The translations under genes and the position numbers were made by a program. Below, piece by piece: positions 46,950 to 59,138 of a stretch of DNA of 64,000 nucleotides (position 1 is the first letter of the stretch; each line of letters begins with the position of its first letter). The stretch is from Cystobasidium ongulense. Lineage: Eukaryota; Basidiomycota; Cystobasidiomycetes; Cystobasidiales; Cystobasidiaceae. The DNA is taken from assembly GCA_022835595.1 (NCBI GenBank), contig BQUP01000006.1, positions 558,001-622,000 on the forward strand, read 5' to 3'. Below the pieces are notes generated by a model. It did not search any database. It was not told where the DNA came from and was given only the letters and a program-made list of their open reading frames with translations.

Positions 46950-49900
46950 ATGTGGACCAGGCTCGCACCATGCCGTCGCAAAAGTCATCATCTCCTGACA
47001 CTGCAAGGACAGCAGCGATGCAAAGCTTCTCGCACTCTCATTCGCGCTATCAGTACCTCCACTTCATCGCAAGACCATGAAGTTATCGAAAACTCCGCCG
47101 AGCTCGAGCAGCTTGGCCAAAGTCCTCAGCTCAGGTCGCTTCTCGCAGGACCCGCAAAACGCGCGGATGTAGTTGTGAAGCGACCTACCAGCTTCCGGAA
47201 ACCAGGTCTGGCCAGAGAGATTCTCAAGTATCTCAAGGACTTTCCACATGCTCTCCTGCTATGTCGGGTAGGCCAATTCTACGAGGTAAGTGAGCGAGCA
47301 GACTAAGTTTCCTGCACGTGCATCGTTGACATGCAGGCCATTTTTGTGCGCAGTCATACTTCGACCAAGCCATCGTCATAGCAGACCTACTCAAGATACG
47401 TCTCACAAGTAAAAGCATGGAAGGCAAGAGGTATCCCATGTGCGGCTTTCCCATTGCCCAGCTCGACAAATTCTTAGAGAAGCTCGTTCGTGAGAACAAT
47501 CGCTTCGTAGCTATATGTGAGGAACAGAAGCACTACGATGATGCTGGTATCATGAAAGCTATCACACGCAAAGTCGTTAGAGTAGTCACACCGGGTATGT
47601 CGTAGCAGAGCAATGCGATTCTATCTCGTGCTCACAGCATATCTCACTTTTCAGGCACACTGGTCGACGAGACGTTTATTGAAAGGAGCCAGCACAACTA
47701 TCTCTTAGCAGTGGACATACCAGACCCCGACTCTGAGCAAGTAGAGCTGGCATGGATGGACACCTCGACGGGTGAACTCTTTACGCAGGCATCCAAACTA
47801 GCGAAGCGGGCTTTACAGGAAGATGTAGCAAGAATTAGTCCAAGCGAAGTCGTCCTACCGCACTCTATGTCGGAGGAGAAGAATCAGTCTCACCCTCTAC
47901 TAAGAGCTCTCCGTGAACTCGACAACCCGCCTGCTATATCCTATCCACATCAGCCTGTGATCAAGCCAGACTCTTCCCTTGAGAAAGAAGGCCGGTCCGC
48001 ATCGCCGAGTGCGATACCGTTGCTTTCATCTTACATAAATGAAACCTTGTTGGAACAACGACCTGACCTGACCCACCCATTACGCGTCAGTGCGAACAAC
48101 AATATGCGAGTTGATCGCGTGAGCTTGCGGGCTTTGGAAGTGCTGCACAATAACGATGGCGGCGTTAGCGGCACACTTCTATCTGTAATGGATCGCACCG
48201 TCACCTCGGCAGGCAGGCGCCTGCTTTCGGACCGCCTCGCAGCCCCGAGCAAATCGGTATCGGAAATTGAATCTAGGCTGTCGCTCGTCGATTCTCTCAA
48301 ACACGACAGACGGTTACGAGACCAAGTCGTGGAGCTATTGAAACAGCTGGACGATGAAGCGCGGTTGCTGCAGAAGATGTCCATCGGTCGACCGACTCCG
48401 GAAGATCTCCTTGTTATGGCAAGAGCCATTCGAACACAGGGCCAAATCAAGACTTTGCTTGAAGAGACAGTCTTGCGTACTAGACTTACCGTCTCCCCGA
48501 CTCAAGGGGCAGATCTCGCCGTCCTTGGAGCGCTTGCGGCGGACATGCGTAATTTCGACCATCTTGCCGAAAAGATCGAGGCTTCAGTAGACTCTAAAGC
48601 TCTCGAAGCACAGCGTACTCGCGATTTTGCAGCGGAACTGGCCGCTAGTCAAACTACCACCGAAGATGTCGAACAGGCGGAAGATGAAGGCATCGACGTC
48701 TGGAATATTCCTCTTGAAGTGTTACATGGTAAAGCAGCCAAATCCAAACAGCTCAAAGCGGACGATCTAGTGCTTGATATACCAGCGTTGAAAGCTGGTG
48801 TACCCCCTATATCATGGGGAAAGGGGGAAAACTCGGTTCTCCATCCTAGGTTCGTTCGCGCGCTTTCGCAAATTGGAAACATACTTGCTTACCATGTTGT
48901 TTGTTAGCTCAAGTAAAATTATAGAAAGGCTCTTCAAGAGCATCGCTAATGTCGAGAACAGAGCCAAGCGCACGTATAGCGATCTAGTCAAGCAGGTCCA
49001 AGGTGAGTAGCGAAACTAAATACGGTTAATAGCGACCTGACCTGTTCGTCTCCTGCCAGCTCCGCCTGCAGAATTGCTATTTCGCGTTATGCCACGCTTT
49101 GGACCCGTTGTGCGCATTGGGTGGAAGCGTAGTCATCCTCTTGCAATGCGGGAAGCCATAAAATCACTGGACGAGAAAGGAACCCTTAGCCTCGTGAACA
49201 AGACTAAGATTGCTCGCTATTATACCCTGGGTGTAAGTTCTGCAGTCCATTGTGCATCAAATACGACTGGCCTGACAACCTTTTCTGATCACGAAAAATG
49301 CAGACCTGGACAAAGCACAATAGCGAGATGCAAGGCCTCTTTGTTCAGCTCCGCGAAGCTGAAGGAGTTGCTGTCCGAGATCTTTGCGGTCAAGTACGCG
49401 AGCGACTTTCTGCAAGAAATGCGTGTTGCTGAGTCTCTCCGTAGCTTCTATCATACTGGTACGAGCTGCGCACAAACGCACGTATCACCGCAGAGCTGGA
49501 TGTAGCTTGCGGGTTGGCGCGAGCAGCAGACGATGGTAACTATGTCCGGCCTGAAGTGTCCGAAGAGTGTGTTATTCCGCTTTCCAACTGAATGTTTTCT
49601 TGGCTGATGCTCACATCCTCCAGTGCTATTGTCCAAATCGAGGGCGGTCGCCACCCCGTAGCGGAACACGAGCTTCGCAAGAAAGGTACTAATTTTACCG
49701 CCAACGATACTCTTCTCGATGCGGATAGCCTTCTCCACATTGTTACTGGACCGAATATGTGAGCAAGAATCATTCGCTTGACTTTGTTCATTTCACTCTA
49801 CTGACAATCTCTACAGGGGAGGGAAATCGACGGTGCTTCGCCAGGTCGGCTTGCTATGTATCCTTGCTCAGGCGGGATCGTTCGTGCCTGCCACAAAGGC

Positions 49901-50568
49901 ACATATAGGCATTGTAGATCAGCTGTTTGCCCGCATACGGTATAGCGATAACATAGCAAGAGGTCGCAGCTCGTGAGTCACAACCAGCTCAGTACAGGTC
50001 GACAACTAAGCTATAGCTGGCTTGGCTTGCAGATTCCGGGTCGAGATGGATGATGCAGCTTATATTCTGGAGAATGCAAGTTCTAGTTCACTGGTGCGCT
50101 ACCTTTACCTTCAAGTTCGCTATCTTGCAGCTGACGGTGATGTCCAGGTTCTCCTTGACGAATTTGGTCGCGGCACGACTGCCGATTATGCAGCCTGCAT
50201 CGCAGAGTCAACTATTCATGCGCTGGCGAATGAAGTCAAGGCACGATCTTTGTTCGCGACCCATCTGCACGATGTTCACGACATCATTCATGAAAACAGC
50301 CAGTTGGCTGACGCAAAGTCTATCAAGTTTTTCTGTACACGACTATCAGTGAACGCAGGCACTTCCGTCGAATACTTGTATCAGCTCGTCCCAGGGATCA
50401 ACCGAGACGCCGAAGCCTTTACTGTATGTTCAGGCGACCTGTTTTCTTTTTGATTATGCTGACGCTGCCATGCACACCGTCGCACCACAGGTCGCGAATC
50501 TTGCAGGGTATCCCGACCACCTGCTGCATCGAGCGCAGACGACGTACGAGAAGCGCAAAAAGCAATAG
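46950..50568 (+). CDS. Mitochondrial DNA mismatch repair ATPase MSH1
   Basis: Twelve exons (46950-47285, 47354-47594, 47655-48849, 48929-49002, 49060-49232, 49304-49393, 49445-49566, 49624-49758, 49817-49972, 50033-50093, 50148-50423, 50491-50568) give 978 aa. The N-terminus ([20 protein letters not shown]) is a mitochondrial presequence. Domain I has the mismatch-reading RVGQFYESYFDQA. The ATPase domain has Walker [31 protein letters not shown], and Walker [15 protein letters not shown]1 is a MutS homologue that keeps mitochondrial DNA stable. The hardest junction is exon 6-7 (CAA|gtacgc to cgtag|CTT): it was set so that [15 protein letters not shown] and [15 protein letters not shown] keep the MutS spacing; other choices leave a stop. 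The stop lies 20 bp from the stop of the convergent ERCC6L2-like gene. Confidence 0.93.
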
Positions 50569-50588
50569 AAATACATCATAGAGAGTCT

Positions 50589-53500
50589 TTAAATCCGCTC
50601 AACTATTTCTTTGGCTTTCGCCATGAAGGCCACTTGCTCATGGCCAGCCATTCCTGCAAATTTGCGTGCCATTGCAGCGGCATTACGGAAATCCAGAGCC
50701 TCCGCTAGCTCTTCGAGGACTTCCTCGCTGACCTTGTCTCCGTCGAACAGCAATTTGAAGGGGTTGGTGTCGGGCGCTTCTGTGGGCTCCTTGGCTTTGG
50801 TGCCTTTATTCCCTTTGGAAGGAGCCCACGATGCAGTTGTCTTGACTTCAATGGGAAGCTTTGCACGAGACGCACGCTGGTTCGAAGCATGACCTCTAGT
50901 GGTCACATCTTGGAAATCCTGTAACGGACTTGTATCAGCCTAGTCTATGCACAAAGAACGAAGCCACATGCCTTCAAAGCGGCCTTGGTGATCTTGGCTT
51001 CGATCTTAGAGCTTTTGACCAGATCCTGCGTATTTTTCCGAAGTTCAGGACAACTAGCAAGAGTGAGATGCAAGGCAAAAGGGGAACGGAACGCACAGAA
51101 TGATCATGCGTGTATGTTACACCGTTATCGCGCAGGATACGGGCGATTTCATCTTCCCGATCTGTCAAGGAGGGCGCTGGATCAGCTTGGCCACATACGC
51201 ATGGCTGACACGAGTAGTGATAACAGAGCTTACCAGCTCGGAGGTCTTCAGGTTTCTTCTCGCCTATCAGGACTTCAAGCACCGCCTAGAGACCCTTCTC
51301 AGCGAAGTCCACGCTGGCAAAGGCAGCGCAATATTGATTCTTACTTGGTCATCCTGCTTATCGTCCACTTCCTGATCAGAGCTGTCGCCGTCATCTCCGC
51401 TACGCTTCCGCTTCCTCGACGTCTGCGACGCAAAATTCATGAGTTCGAAACTGTAGAAGCACAATCATCAGTCGGTCGACCAAGGTAACTTTGTAACGCC
51501 AACGTACCCGAGCTCGCTGATATGAGCCTGCTCGATGGAACGCTTTGTCCGATTGCTACATTCCGTAAAGCGGAAGAGGTTTTTCTGTATAGCCCTTAGC
51601 CCTGACATGACATCATATTGGAGGGTAGACTCACAACTCCAAACAGTTCTCCTTGGTTACGCTTGTCATCCTGGACACCCAGGAACATGCGCGAGGGATT
51701 GGCTGCCGTGTATGCAATCTCGGCTTGATGCTGCTTATATATTTCTGCAAGACATGTCGCATAAGAAGGGCAGGCACGACTGAAGACTGGTGGAAGAACT
51801 TACGTCGGGTGTATATCAGCTCTTCGATGGACCCCGCTCCGATCAGGCGATAAACGGACACATCGCGAGTCTGACCCCTGTTACACGGCTGACTTCAGCA
51901 AAGTGGTGACTATTGCAGCAGCTGAATACGCACCAGCGATAAGACCTATCCATGGCTTGCAGATCTGAAACCGGGTTCCAATTCGGGTCACTGACACAGA
52001 ATAGTGCTGTGTGAGCACTTAAACTTTCAGTACTGCAACTCGCTTACAATATTACGACTCGGTTGGCAGATGTCAGGTTTAACCCGACTCCACCAGCTAA
52101 CGTGGATATGAGGAAGAGAAACTGGCCGCCTTGGGGATCGTTGAACTGGTCGCATAAGGCAAGTCCTGGATAGGGGGTCAGCAGAGGTGCGACATACACA
52201 AGCTAGGAACTTACGACGGTCAGTAGGCGTGGATCCGTCCAGCCGCACCATATTATAGTTGGCTGAACAGTAACGGTCAACATTATTTTCCTTCACGTGT
52301 CGCGGCTAAGCAGACGTACACGTTTCGATCCACCATTGAAGCGCGTCCAACAGACGGGTTGAGCGCGAGAATAGAAGGACCTTGTCTCCATTCTTCTTCC
52401 ACGTGTCCAAGAGATCTCGAAGTATTGGCCACTTTCCGCAAAGTTGCTTATCCATATCATGAGTGCGGTTCGCTGTCAATTGTCCGCATCTGTCTCGGTA
52501 GGTGTCTTGGTAGGCCCAGCGTGTAAGCTCCTGATCTTGAGCGAACTTCTCCGGATTATCTTTCTTGTCCTTGTTGTCTGATCGATACATAGTATCAGTG
52601 ATTAGTGCGGCGTTAGGACAACAACTAGGCTAAGCCCACCAGGATAGATGAGGACGGCATGGTTCGCCACTTTCGTAAAGATGGTTATCCATTTGAGGAG
52701 CAGAGTTGCCCAGTCCCTATCGCAACACTTCCCTCGCGCATAAGGCAACCTGTTTGTATTTGGAAAAAGTCCTTATGGCGATCAGAAGCGCCATTCACGC
52801 GAAACTTTCCCACGCTTACCCATTTTCATCGGTATTGCCACAAGGACACGGCTCATCGTGCGTTAGGATTTTTTGCACTTGCTCATGGGCTAGTAAGCGC
52901 TTGTAGGCAGTCCTCTGATCATCGGTCAGCGGACAGAATACTATATTGTCGGTCTTCTTGGGCAACTAGGAACAGATTTGTCAGCGGGAGGCAATGAAAG
53001 CCTGCATTTTCGGTCTTACTTGGTCCGCTATAAGCTCCTTTGTGCTGTTGTTTGATTGGTCAGCCTTGAACCCTGAACGCCTTGTAAGCATACACTTACC
53101 GCCGCAGGAAAAAATGTGGAAGCAGATAATGGACAAGAGCAAATGCACGGGCCTATATGGAAGCGTACATCAGCAGATTGTGGATGTCGAGAGGACAAAG
53201 GCATTTACCCTGCCAATAGCTAACTGTTGTTGCGTGGCATCCTTACGTTGTGCTTCCTTCAGCGGAGATTCCACATAGTCTCGCCATTGGTTCTTGTCAC
53301 CTAGGCGACCCGGGAAGCACCAGTCTAATACCGTATGAAGCTCTGAGTAGCGATTCTGCATGGCCGTTCCAGTCAAACCGAAACGACGTTTGCATGCAAA
53401 TTGCTGAAGAGCTTTACTAGTTCTGGATGCTGGGTTCTTGACTTTGTGCACCTCATCCACACTGCCAAAAGGGCCTTAGAAGCGATGTAAGAGAGAAGTG

Positions 53501-55642
53501 GCGATACAGCCATACTCACAATATGCACGAGAAGTCCAAATCCATTAGCTCGTCGATATGATTGCGAGCGGAGTCGATACCGCATATCACTCGAGGAAGA
53601 TCAGCCCGTGCTCTTTGATAATGATTGCGTTTTCAAGCTCACCGACATCAACTCGCCCCTTTCTGAAGCTTTTTAAGACTTCGTTCTGACGTTCAGAAGA
53701 AGGCTTGTATATGGCTACGGTCAGGTATGTCCAGGTATCCAGTTCTCGAGCCCAATTCTCCACTACTGATGCCGGAGCTATGACCAGTGCCGTTGCTCCA
53801 AGATCGCTGGGCTTCTCGAAAGCGACAGCATTGTCGAGGTTGCTGAAATACTCCATTCTTCTGTCTTTCTCTGCCTCTGTGCATCGATGCCCTGTAAAAT
53901 GCGAAACACTCAGCGTTCGCTAGCGATCGCGTAGTCCTCAACCCCTACCCATAATTGCAGCGAAGAAGGCAATCACTTGGATTGTTTTACCGAGACCTAC
54001 AAAGCCATTGTTCAGCAAGTGTATCGGTTGAAAGAAGCAGACTATACATACCCATATCGTCACCCAGGAGTCCTCCTTCACGTTTCTGATAGTGCGTCCA
54101 AAAGAATTTAACACCGTCGCGCTGATATCCTCGCAGAAAACGATTGATGGATGCGGGGATCTCGACTGGCCTCCCGTTCTCGTCGAAGCCAAGTACTAGC
54201 GGACCGCAAGAAGCTTGCTGCTCGCTTTTGATCTCAAAGTTAGGTTTTGACGCGCGCTGCTGGAAAGGCCTGAAGCCTTGAGGCGCTCTTACAACCTTGC
54301 CTTTCATAGCTGACCGCTTGCTAGCTTGCCTTCGCGTCCAGGAGAGGTAACGAGGGTCGTTGACAGGGCAGTCAGGCATAGCATCAGAATCGTCATCTTG
54401 CGACGAGTCTACACGGGTAAGGTCAGGCGTGGAGTTGTTCCCAGTATCCAGATCCTCCTGCTTGATTTCTCGCTTGACGCGGACAACGGGTTCAGGCGAT
54501 TCTTCCTTGATTCTCATCTTATCAGATTTGCGGTACTGGTGAGTAACTTTTAATAATTGGACACATCTTGTTAAGCTGGACATACTTACAGTTCCGTTCC
54601 GCTTGGCTGTACGCTTTTCCAACTGTGCAGAGTAACCAGCTGGATCTGCCAGCGGGCTGATATCCTCCGACATCTCACTTTCGCTATCTTCCGTAGGCTC
54701 TCTCTTGACTGCGGGTTTCGTTTCATCAAACGACCATGCGTAGCTTTCTTCCTCCTTCTTGACCTTCGGTGGCCTTTCATCGCCACTCTCTTCCGTGGCA
54801 CTGTTGTCCGTAACTTGATGTAAGGTAGACGGAGGCAAATGCTCTCTGTTCTTGCCCTTATAATCTTTACCACGCGGCGAGGTATCGCGATTTGACTCTT
54901 GTTTGACATTGGGGCCGTTGTTTTGGTTCGCAGTTGCTTCGAATCCATACTGCTGGTTGAACGTCCTCTTCTTTCGGCGTCTTGAGTTGGCTCGGTACGC
55001 CTTCGTAGTGTCAGAGTCGCCTTCTCTCTCTGATCCACTGGAAGACTCGGAGTCCGAGATTGCTATTATGAACTCGATGTCTGCAGAGATCCAATATGCT
55101 TCAGTTTGATGTGGCGTCAATCTGTGCCATCTCAGACGCACTAAGGAGCTTCACCAGTGGGTTCACTTGCCGTTCGCGTACAGCCCACTTGGCAGTTTTC
55201 TCTTCGCGAGCTTGGCCTGTGGGCGTACAGCAACATTCAGCACGGCTTCCGCAATTGATCGGATCTGCACTACCGCACCTTTGGCTAATAATTTCCGCGT
55301 ATGCTGCGTCTGTTTATCAGCTTTGCTCTCCTTCTGCTTTTTGCGTGGCAAGCGACCGCCGTTTTTCTTCTTCTCCTCTCGTATATCTAGCTCTCGCTTG
55401 ATGTCCGCTCGAATGTCGTCCGCGAAGTCGTCCTCGTCGCTTGAGCTTGAGAGATCAAAGCTGCTATTCGCAGGCGTGGAACTAACAGATCGTCCAGTGT
55501 CTGCTTTCAGCTTGCTCAAGCGCTTGTACCCAGCAGCTGATGTTTCTGCTCGGCTCCTCTCATCCTCGCTCGACTCGACCAGTTCTTCGCGCTGACGGGT
55601 CTTGGTCTTCGTAGCTGTTTTGATGTAAGTGCGCGTTGCCAT
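50589..55642 (-). CDS. SNF2-family ATPase, ERCC6L2-like
   Basis: One large gene in many short exons (about twenty) from the ATG at 55642 to the stop at 50589; I resolved the conserved parts but not every junction, so the exact length is open. The N-terminal third is acidic and disordered with many KxE motifs. The helicase core opens [20 protein letters not shown]; Walker [13 protein letters not shown] is split by an intron at 53998-54054; then [37 protein letters not shown] (DEVH box), [60 protein letters not shown] and [20 protein letters not shown] with [15 protein letters not shown]. These match ERCC6L2 (Rad26-like 2), a DNA-translocating repair factor of nucleus and mitochondria; a CSB/Rad26 identity is less likely. 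The C-terminus ([12 protein letters not shown]) also fits ERCC6L2. Confidence 0.85.
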
Positions 55643-55995
55643 GTCGTGGACAGGAGCACTGATGTGCTACTTCTCTATATTCCACCACATTTCAGGTCCT
55701 GTTAGTGAATTGGCAAGGTGTACGGATGTCCAGACCGTCTGATCACCGCACGTTGTGTGGCAAATTCGTGTTTACTGCGAAGCACGTGAGCCTTAGACTG
55801 CAGTACAGAAACGATGCGCCATTGTATGGGTCTATGCTACAGATGGTTGTCTGTCGAGAACGTTACATCAATCTACAACCGCGACCTCGGGCACATCGCG
55901 TGAGGTGAATGCCATGGAAGTCTTTTCGTGATCATTACGCCTTCCATGATCTAGATAGCGCCGCTCATCCTGCAGAGCGAAGTTCAGTGAAGAGC
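55643..55995. other. Intergenic region, promoter of the ERCC6L2-like gene
   Basis: 353 bp between the ERCC6L2-like start and the 3' end of the Bit61-like gene, both minus strand. No open frame of note. Confidence 0.5.
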
Positions 55996-57777
55996 CTAAC
56001 AGGGTTCTCGACGATCAAAGCTTACATCTCCATCCATTGTCGGCCGCCTGGATCTTCCACTTGCACGACTACCGTGATCCGAGCGCCCATCGGCGCCTGG
56101 ATCCATCGAGTTCGTTCGACGCTTGGTGTGCACAGAGCCATCGCGACTGGAAGGAGGTCCCATATGTCTTCCTTTCTTCCAAGCTTTCCTCTCAGAATCC
56201 CTTCCACTTCCACTGGCAGCTCTCGCAGCATACGAGTACATGGCAGCGCCATACAAGCCATTTGCAAAGCTTACTGGTGCCGAATCGGCAGCATACGTTG
56301 AGGGTTGCTTCTCCATACCAACTCGTAGTGCCTGACCCAACGCTTCTGCCGCTGTCTGTCGCTCATCGTTCGTCTGAACGCTGATGAGAATGCTGACCAT
56401 CTGTAAACGTCGAGCGGAAGCAGTCCTGGTGGTCGAGCTGACATTCATCGTTGTTCCAGGTCGGGAGGATGGCTCTGCTGGATTTGCAGCAGAACCTCTT
56501 GGATCTGCTGAGAAGAGTATAGCGAGCTGATAGATAAGCACCTGGTCAGCATATGCAGGTACCGAGCGGTTATTACTAGACGCACTCGGTCCACAATTGG
56601 CAGTACTAGATGATCTCTAAATGCTCTGAGAGCTAGCCGACGTATATCTATTACTTCCGCGGTATCTCTAGCAGCGCCACCACTGAAAGACGTTGACCGC
56701 CCGCCGTTTCCCGAATACCCGACTATGCTGCGGAGGGTGTTATCTGTCCGAAGGGGCAAGAAGATTCCTTCGATATATGGTAAGCAGCCAATGAAGAAGA
56801 AGTTCCAAACTTCGGTCTATCGCACAAGGAGGACCAGATTGAGTCACTTTGGGCTTTCCCTCCCGTTAAGCTTGAGCCTGCTTACAATACGGACCAGAAG
56901 TCTATCATTGTTTAGGTCTACCAGCTTGGCGTTGAGTGTAAGCATGCCCATAGCGAGGAGATCTATCAGATCACTAGACAGAGCGTTGATGGCGTTTGCC
57001 GTTTTGCCCAGACGGTCCGTCGTCCGCTTGATGTGTAGGGATACAAGGTCATTCAGGTCTTCGATGTAGCCTCTTTGACCTTCGCCATTGCTATGAACGT
57101 GTGGGAGAAATCAGTCAGGTCAAACAAGACGTATGTGTTTGCACATACAACAATGGCAGTGTCCTAATGCATGCTGCGGTCCATGCATCGTTCTCGGGTC
57201 CGTGAGAAGATCCGGGTGGAGCGGCACTGGTGCTACTGTTGGCACCGGAAGTAGCGCCGACAAGAGATCCAGACGTTTGAGACGACTCGATCTTGTTGAT
57301 TGTATTTGCTACCAAGCGAGAATCGTATTGTCCAAAGTGCGAGACCGAAGCCGAATGATGTAGTGTAGGAGCGTTATGCGCGAAAGTCGGCTGTGTTGGA
57401 GTATGCGAACCCGAGCCTGATTTTTGTGTCTGCGGATGATGGAAGCTATGAGAATGTGCATTTGAAGGAGCATGCATCCTCAGAGATGGCGAGGGCGGCA
57501 TCTCGCTTGTCGAGCGAACGAAGCCATGGTGTGGCGAAGGAGACGTTTGACCCGGGCCAGCGGTTAGAGAACGCAGGAAATTGGGACTTGTAGACGTGCT
57601 GGCGTGAGGACCTTGACCGGCAGCATTGTTATTGTTATAATTGTTGCTACTGCTGCTGCTACTGCTATTCATGCCCGGCGGTCCAGCACTGGCAGCAAGA
57701 TTGATGTTTGAAGTGGAGCGCGGTGGAGGAAGAGCTACCGACTGCAAGTTCTGGACAGAGTGCGACCCATGCAGCAT
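55996..57777 (-). CDS. HbrB/Bit61-like TORC2 subunit
   Basis: Four exons (57777-57149, 57090-56886, 56816-56577, 56541-55996) give 539 aa. The first 200 residues are Ser/Asn/His/Pro-rich and disordered. The HbrB (PRR5/Bit61) domain is then clear: PENDAWTAACIRTLPLF, NGEGQRGYIEDLNDLVSLHI, NALSSDLIDLLAMGMLTLNA, VWNFFFIGCLPYIEGIFLPL, ALRAFRDHLVLPIVDRVRL, and RRLQMVSILISVQTNDE. Bit61 and HbrB/PRR5 are accessory subunits of TOR complex 2, which controls membrane, actin and lipid signalling; HbrB mutants of Aspergillus have abnormal branching. The C-terminal 130 residues are basic and Ser-rich. All four joins keep frame. The start at 57777 gives MLHGSHSVQN; the frame stays open slightly upstream. 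It is divergent from the uS10m gene (174 bp between start codons). Confidence 0.88.
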
Positions 57778-57951
57778 CTTGAAGGGTTCTGGCAGTCCAT
57801 ATGCGATATCCAAGTAGCAGGTGCGGTCTACACGGAGAAGAGACAAGACCCTCGTCGGCCCGCATGCTTGCCTTCAGCGATCGGCCTGCTCGACCTTCTC
57901 TCTTTGAACATTTGGGTCTCGACTTGCATCAACCGAGACAGATCAACCAAC

Positions 57952-58982
57952 ATGCCCAGTCAGGTCGCCAATCACCTCTTGAGACGGCTCGCGCAGAGCA
58001 GTGTCGCCTCGCAGCGATGTGGGTGCAGCTTAGCAGCTGGTCCATCCGTAGTTAAGCAAGCGGACTTCGACCAACGTAACCTACATATGAGCGCGCGAAT
58101 CCAGCAGGAAGCTGAGCGCCCCAAGCGAGCTCAATCTCCACAACGTAGTACGAACACTGCCATTAGGTAAGTCGTAGCACGCTCTCATTGCCTGCGCTCT
58201 TGCGTGCATCATTCCTGCAACAATTTGCTGATCTTACGCCCTTCAGGTCGAAAAGCAGCAAGCCGGCCGCTGCACCGGAATTAGTGTCTACATCTGGTAC
58301 GCAGAGCGCAAATGCACCTGTTGCATCAACGAAGCCAAATGTACTGGGCCTCGAAGGCAGCGAAACCGCTGTCAATCCAGCGACAGAAGCAGCACCATCT
58401 ACTCTTCCATCTTTCTCATTCGCGCGGCCTAAACAGCATCCACGGACTCACGGAAATCAAGTCTGCACGCTGCATTTATCATCCTACAGCGACGACCTTC
58501 CAAACTTGACCTTCTTTTCGCAATTCTGCGTACATGCTGCCTACGCTTTCGGACTTCCATGCAGCCTACCTGCGTCCTTGCCCACAAAATCGAGCCTGCG
58601 TACAGTACCTCGGTCCCCTTTCGTTCACAAACCATCACAACAGAACTTTGTCAAGAAAGAACACAAAAGGCAACTCAGGATCTTTGACTCTGACATGGGC
58701 GCTGTCGGTCAGTGGATTGACTACATCTCGGAGAACTCGATGTCGGGCGTCCGTATCAAAGCCACCATGTGGGAGAACAAGCCGGTCGGTTTCGGAAAGC
58801 AAATGGTGAATGACACGCAACCGTTGGAGACATCCGAAGCACAGAAAGTGAAGGAGATGGCAGACAGTCTGCTGGCGTCTGGATTTGGGGAAGAAGGTAC
58901 CAAGCAGACAGAAGAGAGCGGTAGCGATGCAGCTGGTGAGGCAGCAGGCAAGACCGATGCAGAAAAGGAGGCTTCCAAGTAG
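57952..58982 (+). CDS. Mitochondrial small ribosomal subunit protein uS10m (Rsm10)
   Basis: Two exons (57952-58166, 58247-58982) give 316 aa. The N-terminus (MPSQVANHLLRRLAQSSVAS) is a mitochondrial presequence, followed by a variable Ser/Ala/Pro-rich linker. The S10 domain is HGNQVCTLHLSSYSDDLPNL, FFSQFCVHAAYAFGLPCSLP, then LPTKSSLRTVPRSPFVHKPS, QQNFVKKEHKRQLRIFDSDM, and YISENSMSGVRIKATMWENK. This is the same order as fungal Rsm10 (HxVxTLHFRSYH...TVPRGPFVHKKSQENFERKTHKR). It is a structural protein of the 37S mitoribosomal head. The open frame at the second exon starts further upstream (58188) but that part is intron. A long acidic Ala/Glu-rich tail follows the domain, longer than in yeast. 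Confidence 0.9.
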
Positions 58983-59138
58983 AGTTGGAAATAGCAGTAC
59001 ATGTACACTTAGCTATCCAGACTGCTTGTCTGCGAGTAAAGCAGCTGGCTTGTTTCGATCACGTTTTTTTGCAAAGCGTTTTCGCTGCGCCACTTCTTCA
59101 TCCTCCATAGCATCATTACAACGACTAAGACTTGCATC

